Below, piece by piece: positions 12,596-25,032 of a DNA stretch of 64,000 nt (position 1 is its first letter; every line of letters begins with the position of its first letter). The notes under the pieces are model-generated. The model worked only from the letters and a program-made list of their open reading frames with translations. It ran no database searches and was not told where the DNA came from. Origin of the DNA: Cordia subcordata (taxonomy: Eukaryota; Streptophyta; Magnoliopsida; Boraginales; Cordiaceae); contig JAPTOF010000020.1 in assembly GCA_028554755.1 (NCBI GenBank), positions 6,701,001 through 6,765,000 of the forward strand, read 5' to 3'. The position numbers and the translations under genes were made by a program.

Positions 12596-14089
12596 ATGAC
12601 AAGGTCAGATCATACAGGTGAGTTGCATTTTGATCTAAGATTGAAAAGACCGCAAAGAGCTTGAAAAAAGAAGCAAAGTTGCGAAAATAACTTAAGAAAC
12701 AATCCGAAACATCACAAGCTTTGTCCGAATCATCTAGTGAGTCCGAAAAAGAAGAGGAGATGGCCGAAAATAATAGAACTTTACGTGAATTAGCCGTTGT
12801 CCCTTTGAATCAATCACTTTTTTGCATCACTTATCCGAAGCTTAATGTCAATTTCGAGCTAAAATCGTGATTAATTCGTCTTTTACCCACTTTTCATGGG
12901 TTGGAGAATGAAGATCCACATAAACATCTCAAAGAGTTTCATATAGTTTGTTCAACTATGAGACCCAATGGTGCAACAGAGGACCAAATTAAATTAAGAG
13001 CTTTTCCTTTTTCCTTGGCGAATGCGGCGAAAGAGTGGTTATTCTATCTTCCATCCGGTTCCATCACTACTTGGGGAAATATGGCTAGAGCTTTCCTTAA
13101 CAAATTTTTTCCAGCTTCTAGAGCTGCGGTAATTAGGAGAGAAATTTGTGCCATCAAGCAAGGGGATTCGGAGTTGTTTTATGATTATTGGGAAAGATTT
13201 AAGAGACTTTGTGCAAGTTGCCCCCAACATGGGATTTCTGAACAATCTCTTATATTTTTATGAAGGATTGCTTCCAATTGAGAGAAGAATGATGGATGCT
13301 ACAAGTGGAGGTGCCATTGTTGACAAAACACCTCGAGAGGCTAGAAATTTGATTTCTATAATGGCTGCAAATTCACAACAATTTGGAAATAGATATGAGC
13401 ATTCAAGAAGAGTTAATGAGGTAAATGTTTTTTCACTTGATTCAAAGTTAACTCAACTAACTTCTCTTGTTCAAAGTTTGGTTGCAGGTGGTAGTGTTCC
13501 AATTCAAAAAGTTTGCGGAATTTGTGCCATGGCGGGACACCCAACTGATATGTGTCCTACGCTCCAAGAAGAGGATCGACAACATGTTAATGCCATTGAA
13601 GGGCTTTCCGGTCCACCATAGCAAAGATATGATTCTTTTTCAAACACATACAACCTAGGTTGGAAGGATTACCCAAACTTGAGTTATGGAGCAAGGCCAC
13701 AAAATTTTAATTCGTTAAATTCGCAACATTTCCAGCGACGACCAACCCCACCACTGCAGGCCACGCCTTCAAGTTCAGGTACTTCTCTTGAGGATATTGT
13801 GAAATCTCTTGCTCTTAACACTCAACAATTTCAACAGGAAACAAGGGCAAGCATAAAGAATTTGGAGACACAAATGAGCCAATTAGCAACATCCGTAGGT
13901 AGGTTGGAGTCCCGTGGTAAATTACCTTCTCAAACGGTTGCTAATCCAAAGGAAAATGCATGTGCAATCACTCTACGAAGTGAAAAAGAACTGCTGGACA
14001 GCCACTGTCAGACTAGGGGTGGGTATGCAAAGTTGACAACACTTGAAACAGAGAAAAAATTTCGAAAAAGAGGGTGCAAAAGGCGATGA
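12596..14089 (+). pseudogene. gag: gag (capsid/nucleocapsid) of the Ty3/gypsy element, broken
   Basis: Structural protein that would package the retrotransposon RNA. A start at 12596 (MTRSDHTG) reads into stops within 70 bases. The recognisable capsid begins at about 12896 (GLENEDPHKHLKEFH), runs through WGNMARAFLNKFFPASR and WERFKRLCASCP, then changes frame by a 1-base shift near 13250 before YFYEGLLPIERRMMDA. A zinc knuckle CX2CX4HX4C (CGICAMAGHPTDMC) lies at 13514-13555. An in-frame TAG stands at 13619, after which the Gln-rich tail continues (LALNTQQFQQETRASIKNLE) to a TGA at 14087. At least one more stop lies near 12868. Not translatable as one protein. Confidence 0.88.
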
Positions 14090-15113
14090 AAAAATGGCAG
14101 GCAGCAATGAAATAAAGCTTAAAAATGGTGCAGAGCTAGTGGTTAAGCCTCCTTTCCCCGAAAGATTTACAAAGTCCAAAAAAGAGAAGGAAGAGAAGGA
14201 GATTTTTGAGCTTTTTCGCAAGGTAGAGGTAAATATTCCCTTACTTGATGCAATTAGACAAGTGCCTCGAATTGCAAAATTTTTGAAAGAATTGTGCACT
14301 AACAAAAAGAAGCTTGTTAGGAATGAAAAGATAAGTGTGGGGGAGAATGTCTCCGCCGTGCTTAAAAAGAAGGATTTGCTTTCGAAATGCAAGGACCAAG
14401 GTATGTTTGCTATTTTTTGTCAAATAGGTTTTTTAGGTATTAAGAAAGCTATGTGTGATTTAGGAGCATCTATTAATGTCATGCCTAAGTCCATTTATTC
14501 TACTTTGAATGTGGGACCCTGGAAAGTAGGACCTTTGAAAGAAACAAGAGTTGTTATTCAATTAGCTAATAGGTCTTTGGTTTATCCTGAAGGTGTCCCA
14601 GAAGATGTTTTAGTGCGAGTAGATGATTTGGTCTTTCCTGCTGATTTTTATGTGCTTGATATGGAGGAAGATTCATCTTCCAAGTCTTGTGAAATTTTGC
14701 TAGGCAGACCATTCCTTAGTACAGCTAAAACTAAAATTGATGTGCACAAAGGTATTCTCACGATGGAGTTTGATGGAGATATTGTTAAATTTGATGTTTA
14801 TAATGACATGAAAAATCCTAGTGAGGTGTCTTGTGTTTTTGCTTTAGAAACAGTTGATGATAATACGCTAAGTGTTATTTCTTGTGAAAGTCCTACTCCT
14901 GAAAAGCTGAAAAAATTTAAGAAGACTTTTGCAGGTAGCACTAACTTGCAGGAATCAATTGCCAAGCAGAAAAATCAAGGGAAGCCAATGAGAGAAATTC
15001 AAAGCCGATTGAATCCACCTATGATGGACAAGAGGGGTGCACATAGGAAGTTACAACCCCAAGAGTTGGAGAAGAAGAAAAGCAATGTTTGTAGGAAGGC
15101 GAAAGTTCGCTAG
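14043..15113 (+). pseudogene. Aspartic protease region of the Ty3/gypsy element
   Basis: An open frame of 356 codons, shifted relative to the gag frame. It starts with a lysine/glutamate-rich linker (KPPFPERFTK, LDAIRQVPRIAKFLKELC) and then the retropepsin domain: active-site CDLGASIN at 14454-14477, and the flap-side and C-terminal signature ILLGRPFLSTAKTKIDVH near 14695-14750. In a complete element, reverse transcriptase would follow within a few hundred codons. Here the frame ends in a Lys-rich tail and a TAG at 15111, and integrase C-terminal sequence follows within 20-30 bases. The domain itself looks well preserved, but without gag in frame and without RT it is a remnant. Confidence 0.88.
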
Positions 15114-15130
15114 AAAAAGAAAAAGTTATT

Positions 15131-15368
15131 GATGGAAAACAATTTTTAGTTGGACAAAAAAATTTTATATCATCACTTTGGTTTTAAATTATTTCCCAAT
15201 GATCCACGGACTAACTGGGTAGGTCCTTTTGTTATTACTAAATTGTTTTCTTGTGGTGCAGTTGAAGTGAAGAGCTCGAGTAATGACAAAGTTATCCAAG
15301 TTGATGGACATCGTTTGAAGCCCGTCCGTGAGAGAATTGAGCCAAAAAAATCGCCGGATAAAGCTTAG
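15131..15368 (+). pseudogene. Integrase C-terminal fragment
   Basis: Frame reading KILYHHFGFKLFPN, then NWVGPFVITKLFSCGAVEV and DGHRLKPV: the conserved SH3-like end of Ty3/gypsy integrase (GPF...GAVE...GHRLKP). The first codons before it carry a stop (near 15148). The HHCC zinc domain, the DDE catalytic core and everything between protease and this point are missing, marking a deletion of about 3 kb relative to complete family members with a junction around 15110-15130. Confidence 0.82.
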
Positions 15369-17762
15369 ATGAATTGGTTACGTTGAGCCAACGACATTAA
15401 ACAAAGGTGCCGGTGGGAGGCAACCCACAGAGTTAGAAATTTCAATTTTGAGTTTTCCAGTGTTTTTTAGTTAATTTCCAATTTTTACAATTTTTTTAAT
15501 TTTTTTAAGGAAATTTTATTTTTATTTTTATTTTTATTTTCTTCTTCCTTGAGAATCCTAACTTTGATCTGAATATGTTGTATGAGAGTTTTGATGTTTA
15601 CAGGTAGGAGTTCCTTTGGAATTTTGGTGAGTTTCTGAGCTGCTTTCTGAAAAATTGGACACTGGATGCTTAGGCGTGGGCATGCAAAGACTTTTTTGAA
15701 AATTCATAAAAATTTGGTGCAACAAACAACATCAAAGTTCAAAAAAAAAAAATTGGTGAATCTCGTTGATATTATGGCCCCACTTCGGATAAATGATATC
15801 CAGTTCCATCACCTTCCGCACCTCTTTTAAGGGAAGTTATCTTATTTTTTTTTCCCTCAATTTTGTTTTATCTTTCTTTTATTTTATTGTTTTCTTTTCT
15901 TTACACATTGAGGACAATGTGCATGATAAGAGTGGGGGAGGAATGCTTTGTTTTAGTTCTTTATTTTGAGTCTTTTTAGTGTTTAGATGTGTTTTCAATG
16001 TGGTATATTGAGTCTTATTAATATATGTATTTTTTTTAGTATTTGCTTGAGTCTTCTTGAGTCTTCATGAATAAAAAGAAAGAAAAAAAAATACAAAAAC
16101 CAGAAAAATGACCAAAAAAAAAACTTTTTGATTAAGTGTTTTGTAAATTTTTTTTTTGAGTCCATTAATATCTTAGGTTTGACGTTTGGTTTTTTTTTTT
16201 CCTTTAAGTTTAGCTTTTTTAGAGTCAATCTAGCAAGTTTTTAAAAACTCTTTTTGTCAAATTATATTTCTTTTTACTCAACTTTCTTCTTTGTGAACTT
16301 GGCACATTTCTTGGAAAAAATCTAATCCCCATGCTTGGGAAACTTGTTTTTACAACGATAAGTTGGTACATGCAGTAAATCCATCCCCATTGTATTTAGT
16401 TGTCTTTGATAGTTACTTGAACACGCTATGCTTGAACTTTGCTTAATCTTAACTTGGGCTAAAAATATGCATGTGCTTAAATTGAAAGCCAATGCTTAGT
16501 TTGAGTTTGATGGGTGCTTGCTTTGATTTATTTTTGTGGTAAAATTGTGAAAAAGTGCATGCCTAGGAAAGTTATGTCAGGGTTGAGGTCACTCCTGCAA
16601 AAGTGATGAAAGTGTGAAAAAAAAAAGCACAAGAATAAATGAAATCAAAGTAAATGCGCACCTTTTTACTCCGCTGGTCTCCAAAAGGAAGAAAAAAAAA
16701 AACGAAGATTCATGAGTAGAGCTAAAAGCCACTTGGAATTGTGACCAACTGAGTAACCGGGGGCATTCATCACAAATGTTTGTCATCGCGTAAAAAGGTT
16801 GGATGACATTCTAGGCAATTCATGAAAATTGTGAAAAAAGGGCAGTTGAAGTAATCCGGCTTTCCGGCAGCTAGGCCTAGGCACAAACTTATTTTCTTTG
16901 AGGAAAAATTGCACATCAAGGCAGTGCTTTGATCTCTCTTCTTTGCATTAGCATAATCATACTTGGCTTAAATCTCTTTTTTGTGCTTAAATGGTGGAAG
17001 GTTCATTTACATAGTGTTTTGGGTGCTAGCAAGGTGACTTGTACATGTGGTGGTTCTTGTTTTGATTTGCTAAAAAACTGGCTTACCTTTGTTTTTCCTT
17101 TCGAGTTTTTTTGAGTCGAGGTAGAGGAACTTTTGAAGGTTTATGTGCCTGTGTTTACTTTGATGGATGGTTGAGTTAGTTTGAAGTCCAGTGAAAAATT
17201 CTGCTGGAATTATTCTTGAGGGAACTTTGTGGCTATATTTTTGATGAAGATGTTTATTTGTGGGAATTTTCTTGCTAAGTGAGGCTTCTTTTTTAAAATC
17301 TTTGGTCAAGTCAAGTCAAGTCTTACTTTTGGAAAAAGTGTTGCAGAAATTTACAAAATTAGTGCACTCTTTTGGCTAAAAACATTGCAAGTTGGTTCAA
17401 AGAAGAAGAAAATTCAGTTTTTCAGTATGTTAACTTGCTTGTTTTTATAAATGCCTGAATTGGGTTAGGACTTATACATATGTTAAGAGGTTGAGCTTGA
17501 ATGATTATGTTCCTGTGATTGAATGGTCACATGATGGAATGTAGAATGATAAAATTGGTAGATGAACTATGAAGTTGAAGCATTGATAAACATGTCTTAA
17601 TTTTGTTTTGTACTTTGGATTCTTTGAAGTTAGCTATGTTCATGAAAGTACAGAAATTTTTATTGTAGGACTTGCATTATTTTTGGTTGTACAACTTGGA
17701 ATATTTGCATAATTTCAGTCTTGGTCAGTCTTGCATGTGAATTCCTTGTTCTTAGTTGTTTT
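15369..17762 (+). other. Non-coding 3' tract of the retrotransposon
   Basis: About 2.4 kb between the integrase fragment and the 3' polypurine tract with no recognisable env-like ORF. It begins with AACAAAGGTGCCGGTGGGAG then GCAACCCA (15400-15430), a stretch I recall as conserved in this retrotransposon group. At 15904-15943 it carries a hairpin (CACATTG-AGGA-CAATGTG) followed by a G-rich polypurine run, AAGAGTGGGGGAGGAA. ORFs of 60-80 codons here (15995-16228, 16589-16786, 16929-17114, 17070-17309) show no domain. Confidence 0.7.
15904..15943 (+). promoter_or_regulatory. Internal hairpin plus polypurine tract
   Basis: A perfect 7-bp stem with a 4-base loop at 15904-15921, followed after 6 bases by AAGAGTGGGGGAGGAA (15928-15943). 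The same layout recurs immediately before the 3' LTR, so this looks like a second, internal priming-type module. Its function is inferred. Confidence 0.6.
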
Positions 17763-17801
17763 CATGCTTGAGGGCAAGCATGGTTTAAGTGTGGGGGAAT
17801 T
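17763..17801 (+). promoter_or_regulatory. 3' hairpin plus polypurine tract
   Basis: A perfect 8-bp stem, CATGCTTG-AGGG-CAAGCATG (17763-17782), is followed by AAGTGTGGGGGAATT ending one base before the 3' LTR. The purine run is the expected plus-strand primer. The hairpin shares the core TTGAGGRCAA with the internal module at 15904. Confidence 0.8.
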
Positions 17802-19197
17802 TGATAAGTTCTAAATAAGTGTTTAATTTATATATTGGATGTACTTGATTTTGGAATAGAATGCTTCTTAATCGATGTTTCTAATGTAATTTTCCATAAT
17901 TGTGCTTAGGAAAAGGAGCTGGATGCATTATATATGGATATAGAAGCTTTTTGGACGTGTTTGTAGCGGTCAAAGTTGACATCGTCATGTAGAAAAATGC
18001 CATTTAATTGCTACGCGGGTTTGACTAGGTTGATCAGGATGGAAGATATTTTTTCTGGGCTTTTGGAAGGAATTAGATTAAATATTAGCAGACTTTTTAT
18101 TTTGTTGGAACTTATATTTCAGGCTTTTACCTTTTTATTCTTTTTGGGCCAGGTTTCCTTATCCAACAAGGAAAATAGGTTAGGGATTTTCTTATATAAA
18201 TACCTCTTATTTGCACTTTGTGAGGTAGACAGCTTTTAGTAGACAGCTTTTTAGAGACAGCTTTTAGCAGACAATAGTAAATTTTCTCTTTATTCTTTGG
18301 GTGAAATTCATGGACAAGCTGTTCTAATTTTCTTTTCTAGTTGAGGATTAATCAAGATTTCGGTTCATCAATTCTGTGAGATCTAATTGTTTTATTCCTT
18401 TCATGTTATTTTGATATTTGCGTATTTACTATTTCAAAAATTAATATTGTTCTGTGATTGTTTAGTTTTGTTTACGGTTATTCAATTGCATGACAATAGG
18501 TAGCCAATTAGATTAATTTAATTAATCTAAAAATAGTGGTAACCAGGTTTTCTATGTAATTACGCAATCTAAATGAGCAATTACCGCGAGAGTATTGACT
18601 TTTAGAATCAGGTCTTTCTAGATTTTTATTGCTGCCTTTAGATAGATTTTGCAGGCATCTTCGGGGATTAGAACGTCTAATAGGTAAGGCGATAGCGGAA
18701 AAAATCGTAGGGGATTTAAACCGTTATCAACTCTGTAAGGAAAGATGAGGGTATTAGGCCGAACCAATAACCATAACTGATTTATCGAAATAGTTAAAAG
18801 TATTTTTGCATCTAGGATCGAATTTGTTGGCCGAAATTTCGATTGTTCCTTAGGCTAGATTTTATTCTCGTTGATTTTCTGATTTTACAGCCTTGCATTA
18901 ATTTAGAATTGCATATTTTCGTCATTTTAATTTTTATTTACGTTTTTTTTATTTTCTGGCCAAGTTACATGCCCACGCAGCACGACTAGTGGCTGAACAG
19001 TTTTGTTTATTTTACTTGTTTTTGCATTTAAACCCTTTGTTTTGCTTGTGACTCGCTTGATTAATCTACTTGACATAATTAGCATATTCTAAATTTCTCC
19101 AATCTTTGTGGATTTGACACTTTTCTCACCGCGTACACAAATTAAAGTTGCAAGGTAAGAGATAGGAATTTATTTTTGGTGGTTTTGATGCCCATCA
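17802..19197 (+). repeat. 3' LTR
   Basis: 1,396 bp, TGATAAG...CCATCA. It differs from the 5' LTR at about 63 positions, of which about 53 are transitions by hand count. It contains the same TATA box and AGACAGC repeat block (18227-18268). Confidence 0.93.
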
Positions 19198-19406
19198 AAA
19201 TTTAATGTAATTTTTTCAAAAAAAAATTTGCTTTTTCCTAAAAAAGCCAATCCAAACAGCAAAACCATAAGATAAGCACAACCATAAGATAAACATAGTC
19301 ATAAATCATAAATCATAAAGCAAAAGTACCAATTAGCTAATAGATGTAAGTTTCAAAAAACACGGAAGTTATAAGGTTTACTTTAAAAGATAGGATGGTA
19401 AACACC
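19198..19406. repeat. Macrosatellite unit 2, right part (starts with AAATT target duplication)
   Basis: Begins with the AAATT duplication (19198-19202) and continues the interrupted second MITE (TTTAATGTAATTTTTTC ... AAAGCCAATCCAAACAGC) and the CATAAGATAAGCACAACCAT segment to the next unit start. Confidence 0.85.
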
Positions 19407-21221
19407 TTTGGGCCCGTTTGGCTTTTTTTTTTTTCAAGTGAGAGGGGGTGCATATTTCACTTTTCTAATAGATGCAAATTTGATTGACTTTTAAAATAAA
19501 ATTGAAACTTCGTTAAAAAGCTAAGCTTTTAAAAAAAAAAAAATTCTCAAGAAAATGATTTTTTAAAAATTTTGCTTTACCTCCTTGAGTTTTTGCTTAA
19601 ATCCCAAAGTCCTCCATCAAATTTTAGTTTTACTCATTTTCCCCTATGGCTTCAAGTTTTGTCAAATTGTGCATTATGTTTAATGACAGTTTGTCATTTT
19701 CTACTTTATTGCTGCTAATTTTATTTTTATTTGGTTATAAATGTTTGTTTATTGTTGTAAAATCATTATTTTGTTTTGATTTTATACATATATCTGTATT
19801 TGCATTAAAAAAAGAATAGATTTCATTCTAAATTCAATATATATTTAATTTTCTCGTATAACACAAAAAACTGCTTTTTATTTTTTATTTTTACACTCTC
19901 AATAGTCAGTTAATTCCAACATATATCTATTAATTTAAGTAAAAAAGATTGAATTCTATTTGAAATGTATATAAATATGTTGAAAAAATAGATCAAATCA
20001 TATCTAATATTTTCTCTTTAATCCCATGGATAAAAAAAAATTTGTCAATAGACTATTTTGTACATTTGTCATATTTTGAAATAAAATCTTCTGATTTTCA
20101 ATTTGTTTGTAGATTCTTGTTGAACGATTTTACTAATTATCTTTATCTATTTTTCACTTTAACAAAATAAATAAATAAATAGATAAGACTTAAAAAAATG
20201 TAAATTGCTTATTGTTAACAAAAAAATTATGAATTAACTATTTTTTAATTTATTATAATTTGGAATTAAAACTTTTATAATCTGCAAAGTGATTGTCGAT
20301 TTTTTTGGGTTGATAATTTTTTCAAATTATTTTATTTTTTTACTTTAGTAAATAAATACAAACTACTTTTCAATATAAGGCATTGTTTGGTAAAGTTTGA
20401 TAACATAGGGAAATATGAGTGAAATTAAAATTTCAAGAAAGAGTTTGGAATTTAAGTTATAACTCATGGGAACATGGCATTTACCCAAATAAGCATATAA
20501 AGATCACTAATTTTGTGGAAATTAAGGTGAAAGATATGGTAATATGGCCAGATGACATGCCTATGTGACTTATTAAAACGACCTCAGTATTTGCCTTTTC
20601 CACGTTTTAGTCAATTACTATCTGCTGCATAATTTATCGGTCGCTTGTTCACTGCTCTGACTAAACAAGTGAATAACGTGCATGCAATCTTTCTTGAAGA
20701 AGCTACACAATAAAACTCAACGTACAGCAAGAAAAAAATTGCAAGAAGACTGCTAACTTGCTGGGACATATCATTATTGTAGAATTTTATTAACTTCTAA
20801 TTAGGCAAACTTATATATGATAGAATTTTATGTATCATATATGGATCAGATCTGAATTTGTGAATATTAGCAGAGTGACTTTTTTTAAAAGCGCTTGTTT
20901 TTAATAACTTTTGGAAAATAGTTGAGAAGCTATAAATTTTAACTTCTATAAAAAACTCTATTTGAGATTTTTTTTCGGACATTTAACTTTTTTGGAAGGC
21001 AAATCAAACAGGAATTGCAAACTTAATGTAATTTTTTTAAGAAAAAAATTACTTTTTCCTAAAAAAGCCAATCCATGTAGCAAAACCATAAGATGAGCAC
21101 AACAATAAGATAAACATAGTCACAAATCATAATGCAGAAGTACCAATTAGCTAATTAGATGCAAGTTTCAAAAAACACGAGAGTTACAAGGTACATTTTA
21201 AAAGATAGGATGGTAAGTACC
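19407..21221. repeat. Macrosatellite unit 3
   Basis: About 1.82 kb. The recurring core ORF is broken here by a short deletion (TTATCGGTCGCTTG lacks the CAATTG segment) and by an in-frame stop later on. The left edge of its second MITE (near 20870) is truncated. Confidence 0.8.
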
Positions 21222-23260
21222 TTTGGGCCCGTTTGGATTTTTTTTTTTTGGGGGGAAAAGGGGGGAGAGGGGTCCATATTTCACTTTTCTAATATAGGCA
21301 AGTGTGATTGACTTTTAAAATAAAATCAAAATCCCGTTAAAAAGCTAAACTTTAAAAACAAAAAAATTAAAATTCTCAAGAAAGTGATTTTTTTAAAAAA
21401 AATTGTTTTACCTCCATGAGTTTTTTGCTTAAACCCTCAAGTCCTCCATGAAATTTTAGTTTTACTCATTTTCCCCTATGGCTTCAAGTTTTGTCAAATA
21501 GTGCCTTCTGTTTAATGACAGTTTGCCACTTTCTACTTTATTGTGACTAATTTTATTTGTATTTGATTTTAAAAATGTTTGTTTGTTGTTGTAAAATCAA
21601 TATCTTGTTTTGATTTTATACATGTATCTGTATTTGCATTTAAAAAAAAAAGAATAGATTTCATTCTAAATTCAATATTTATTTAATTTTCGCATAGAAC
21701 ACCAAAAATTGCTTTTTATTTTTTATTTTTGTACTCTCAAAAATTTGTTAATTCAAAAACATATGTATTAATTTAAGTAAAAAAGATTGAATTCTATTTG
21801 AAATGAATATAAATATGTTGAAAGAATAGATCAAATTGTATCTAATTTTTTCTCTTGAATCCAGTGGGTGAAAAAAAATTTGTCAATAGACTACTTTGTA
21901 CATTTGTCATATTTTGGAACTAAAATCTTCTAATTTTCAATTTGTTTGTGGATTCTTGTTGAATGATTTTATCAAATTATCTTATTTATTTACACTTTAA
22001 CAAAATAAATAAATAAATAGATAAGACATAAAAAGGTAAATAGCTTATAGTTAACAAAAATTATGAATAAACTATTTTTTAATTTTTTAAAATTTTGAAT
22101 TAAAACTTTTATAATCTGCAAAGTGATTGTAGATTTTTTTGGTTGAATAATTTTATCAAATTATTTTATTTTTTAATTTAATAAATAAATACAAACTACT
22201 TTTCAATATAAGACTTCGTTTGGTAAAGATTGATACCTAGGGAAATATGGGTAAAATTGAAATTTCATGAGAGAGTTTGGAATTTAAGTTACAACACATG
22301 GTAATATGGCATTTACCCAAATAAACATATAAAGATCACTAATTTTGAGGAAATAAGGTGAAAGATATGGTAATATGGCCAGATGACATGCCTGTGTCAC
22401 TTATTAAATCGACCGACGTATTTTGCCTTTTCCATGCTTTAGTCAATTATTAACTGCTGCATAATTTATCGGTCAACTGCTTTGACTGAACCATTGAGGA
22501 AATAAGGTGAAAGATATGGTAATATGGCCAGATGACATGCCTGTGTCACTTATTAAATCGACCTACGTATTTAGCCTTTTCCATGCTTTAGTCAATTATT
22601 AACTGCTGCATAATTTATCGGTCAACTGCTTGTTCACTGCTTTGACTGAACCATTGAATAACGTGCATACAATCTTTCTTAATGAAGCTAGACAGGAAAA
22701 CTCAACGTATAGCAAGAAAAAGAATTGCAAGAAGACTTTTAACTAGCAGGGACATATCATTATTATGAAATTTTATCAACTTCTAATTAGGCAAACTTAT
22801 ATATGGTAGAATTTTATGTATCATATATGGATCATATCTGAATTTGTGAATATTTGCTGCTATTTTAGGGCCTTTCTGGAGTGACTTTTTTTAAAAGCGC
22901 TTTTTTTAATAGTTTTTGAAAAATAGTTTTTTTTTTCATAAGCTAAAAATTCTGACTTTTTAAAAAAATTGTACTTGAGTTTTTTTTTATTAGAGATTCA
23001 GTTTTTTTAAAAGTCAAATTAAATAATTATTGCAAATTTAATATATTGTTTTCAGAAAAAAAGTATTTTTTTTCAAAAAAAAATATTTTTTTTTCCGAAA
23101 AAAGCCAATCCAAAGAACAAAAGCATAAGATAAGCACAACCATAAGATAAACATAACATAAATCATAAAGCAAAAGTACCAAGTAGCTAATAGATGGAAG
23201 TTTCAAAAAAAACACCAGAGTTATAAGGTACATTTTTTAAAAGATAGGATGGTAAGTACC
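21222..23260. repeat. Macrosatellite unit 4, with internal 149-bp duplication
   Basis: About 2.04 kb, longer than its neighbours. The segment beginning GAGGAAATAAGGTGAAAG (22348-22496) is repeated directly at 22497-22645. It shares diagnostic variants (CTTATTAAATCGACC, ACGTATAGCAAGAAAAAG) with unit 7 in array 2. Confidence 0.8.
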
Positions 23261-25032
23261 CTTGGGCCTGATTGGATTTTTTTTTTTTTGGGGAGTAGAT
23301 GCAAGTTTGACTACTTTTAAAATTAAATCGAAACTCTGTCAAAAAGCTAAACTTTAAAAACAAAAAATTTAAAATTCACAGGAAAGTGATTTTTTAAAAA
23401 TTTTGCCTTACCTCCATGAGTTTTTGTTAAATCCCAAAGTCCTCCATGAAATTTTAGTTTTTCTCATTTTCCCCTATGGCTTCAAGTTTTGAACGTTTAA
23501 TTACAGTTTGTCATTTTCTACTTTATTGTTGCTAATTTTATTTTTATTTGATTTTATAAATGTTTGTTTTTTGTAGTAAAATCATTATTTTGTTTTGTTT
23601 TTATACATGTATCTGTATTTGCATTAAAAAAAGAATATATTTCATTCTAAATTCAATATTTATTTAATTTTCACTTATAACACAATTAATTGCTTTTTAT
23701 TTTTTATTTTTTATACTCTCAAAAGTTAGTTAATTCCAAAATATATGTATTAATTTAAGTAGAAAAGATTGAATTCTATTTGAAATGTTTATAAATATGT
23801 CGAAAAAATAGATCAAATCGTATCTAATATTTTCTCTTTAATCTCGTGGGTTAAAAAAAAATGTCAATAGACTATTTTGTTCATTTGTCATAGTTTGAAA
23901 CCAAAATCTTCTGATTTTCAATTTGTTTGTATATTCTTGTTGAATGATTTTACTAAATTATCTTATCTATTTTTCACTTTAACAAAATAAATAAATAAAT
24001 AGATAAGACTTAAAAAAAGTAAATTGCTTATTGTTAACAAAAAATTATGAATAAACTATTTTTTAATTTTTTGTAATTTAGCATTAAAACTTTTACAATT
24101 TGCAAAGTGATTGTATATTTTTTTGGTTAAATAACTTTATCAAATTATTTATTTTTTGCTTTAATAAATAAATACAAACTACTTTTCAATATAAGGCTTT
24201 GTTTGTAAAGTTTGATACCATAGGGAAATATGGATGAAATTAAAATTTCATGAGAGAGTTTGGAATTTAAGTTATAACTCATGGGAATATGGTATTTACC
24301 CAAATATGCATAAAAAAGATCACTAATTTTGAGGAAACTAAGGTGAAAGATATGGTAATATGGCCAGATGACATGCCTATGTGACTTATTAAAACTACCT
24401 AAGTATTTTGCTTATTGCATGCTTTAATCAATTACTATCTGCTGCACAATTTATCGGTCAATTGCTTGTTCATTGCTTTGACTAAACAATTGAATAACGT
24501 GCATGCTATCTTTCTTGATGAAGCTACTCAAGAAAACTCAATGTACAGCATGAAAAAAATTGCAAGAAGACTTCTAACTTGCAGGGACATATCATTATTG
24601 TAGAATTTTATTAACTTCTTTTTATGTATCATATATGGATCATATCTGAATTTGGAGCACAGCTATTTTAGGGCCCTTCTAGAGTGACTTTTTTTAAAAG
24701 TGTTTTTTTTTTAATAACTTTTGGAAAATAGCTAAGAAGCTAAAAATTCTTACATTTAAAAAAAACTGTATTTGAGTTTTTTTTTCCAGATATTTATCTT
24801 TTTTGGAAGCCAAATAAAAAATTTATTACAAATTTAATGTAATTTTTCAAAATAAAAATTACTTTTTCCTAAAAAAGCCAATCTAAATAGCAAAACCATA
24901 AGATAAGCACAACCATAAGATAAACATAGTCATAAATCATAAAGCAAAAGTACCAATTAGCTAATAGATGTAAGTTTCAAAAAACACATGAAAGTCATAA
25001 GGGACATTTTAAAAGATAGAATGGTAAATACC
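23261..25032. repeat. Macrosatellite unit 5
   Basis: About 1.77 kb. It shares with unit 8 the variants TTTTGCTTATTGCATGCTTT and the shortened TTATTAACTTCTTTTTATG (loss of about 35 bases), so units 4-5 and 7-8 are related as pairs. It carries a 62-codon version of the recurring ORF at 24415-24603. Confidence 0.8.

Larger units (their letters stand above)
11151..19197 (+). mobile_element. Ty3/gypsy LTR retrotransposon, Tat/Athila-like, lacking RT-RNase H-integrase core
   Basis: An 8,047-bp element with two LTRs of about 1.4 kb starting TGATAAG and ending CCATCA, a tRNA-Asp-type primer site, a polypurine tract and a 5-bp target duplication. In order inside: decayed gag with zinc knuckle, aspartic protease, then directly the C-terminal end of integrase. 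Reverse transcriptase, RNase H and the integrase catalytic core are absent, so the element is non-autonomous. A 2.4-kb non-coding tract with two hairpin/G-tract modules precedes the 3' LTR. The Tat/Athila assignment is inferred from the gag and protease wording, PBS and PPT style. Hand comparison of the LTRs gives about 63 substitutions (mostly transitions) and one indel, roughly 4.5%. Confidence 0.92.

Noticed and set aside
13973..14392. Minus-strand 139-codon ORF
   Set aside because: It lies opposite the Lys-rich linker of the gag-protease region; the Ser/Phe-rich composition is the mirror of Lys/Glu codons.
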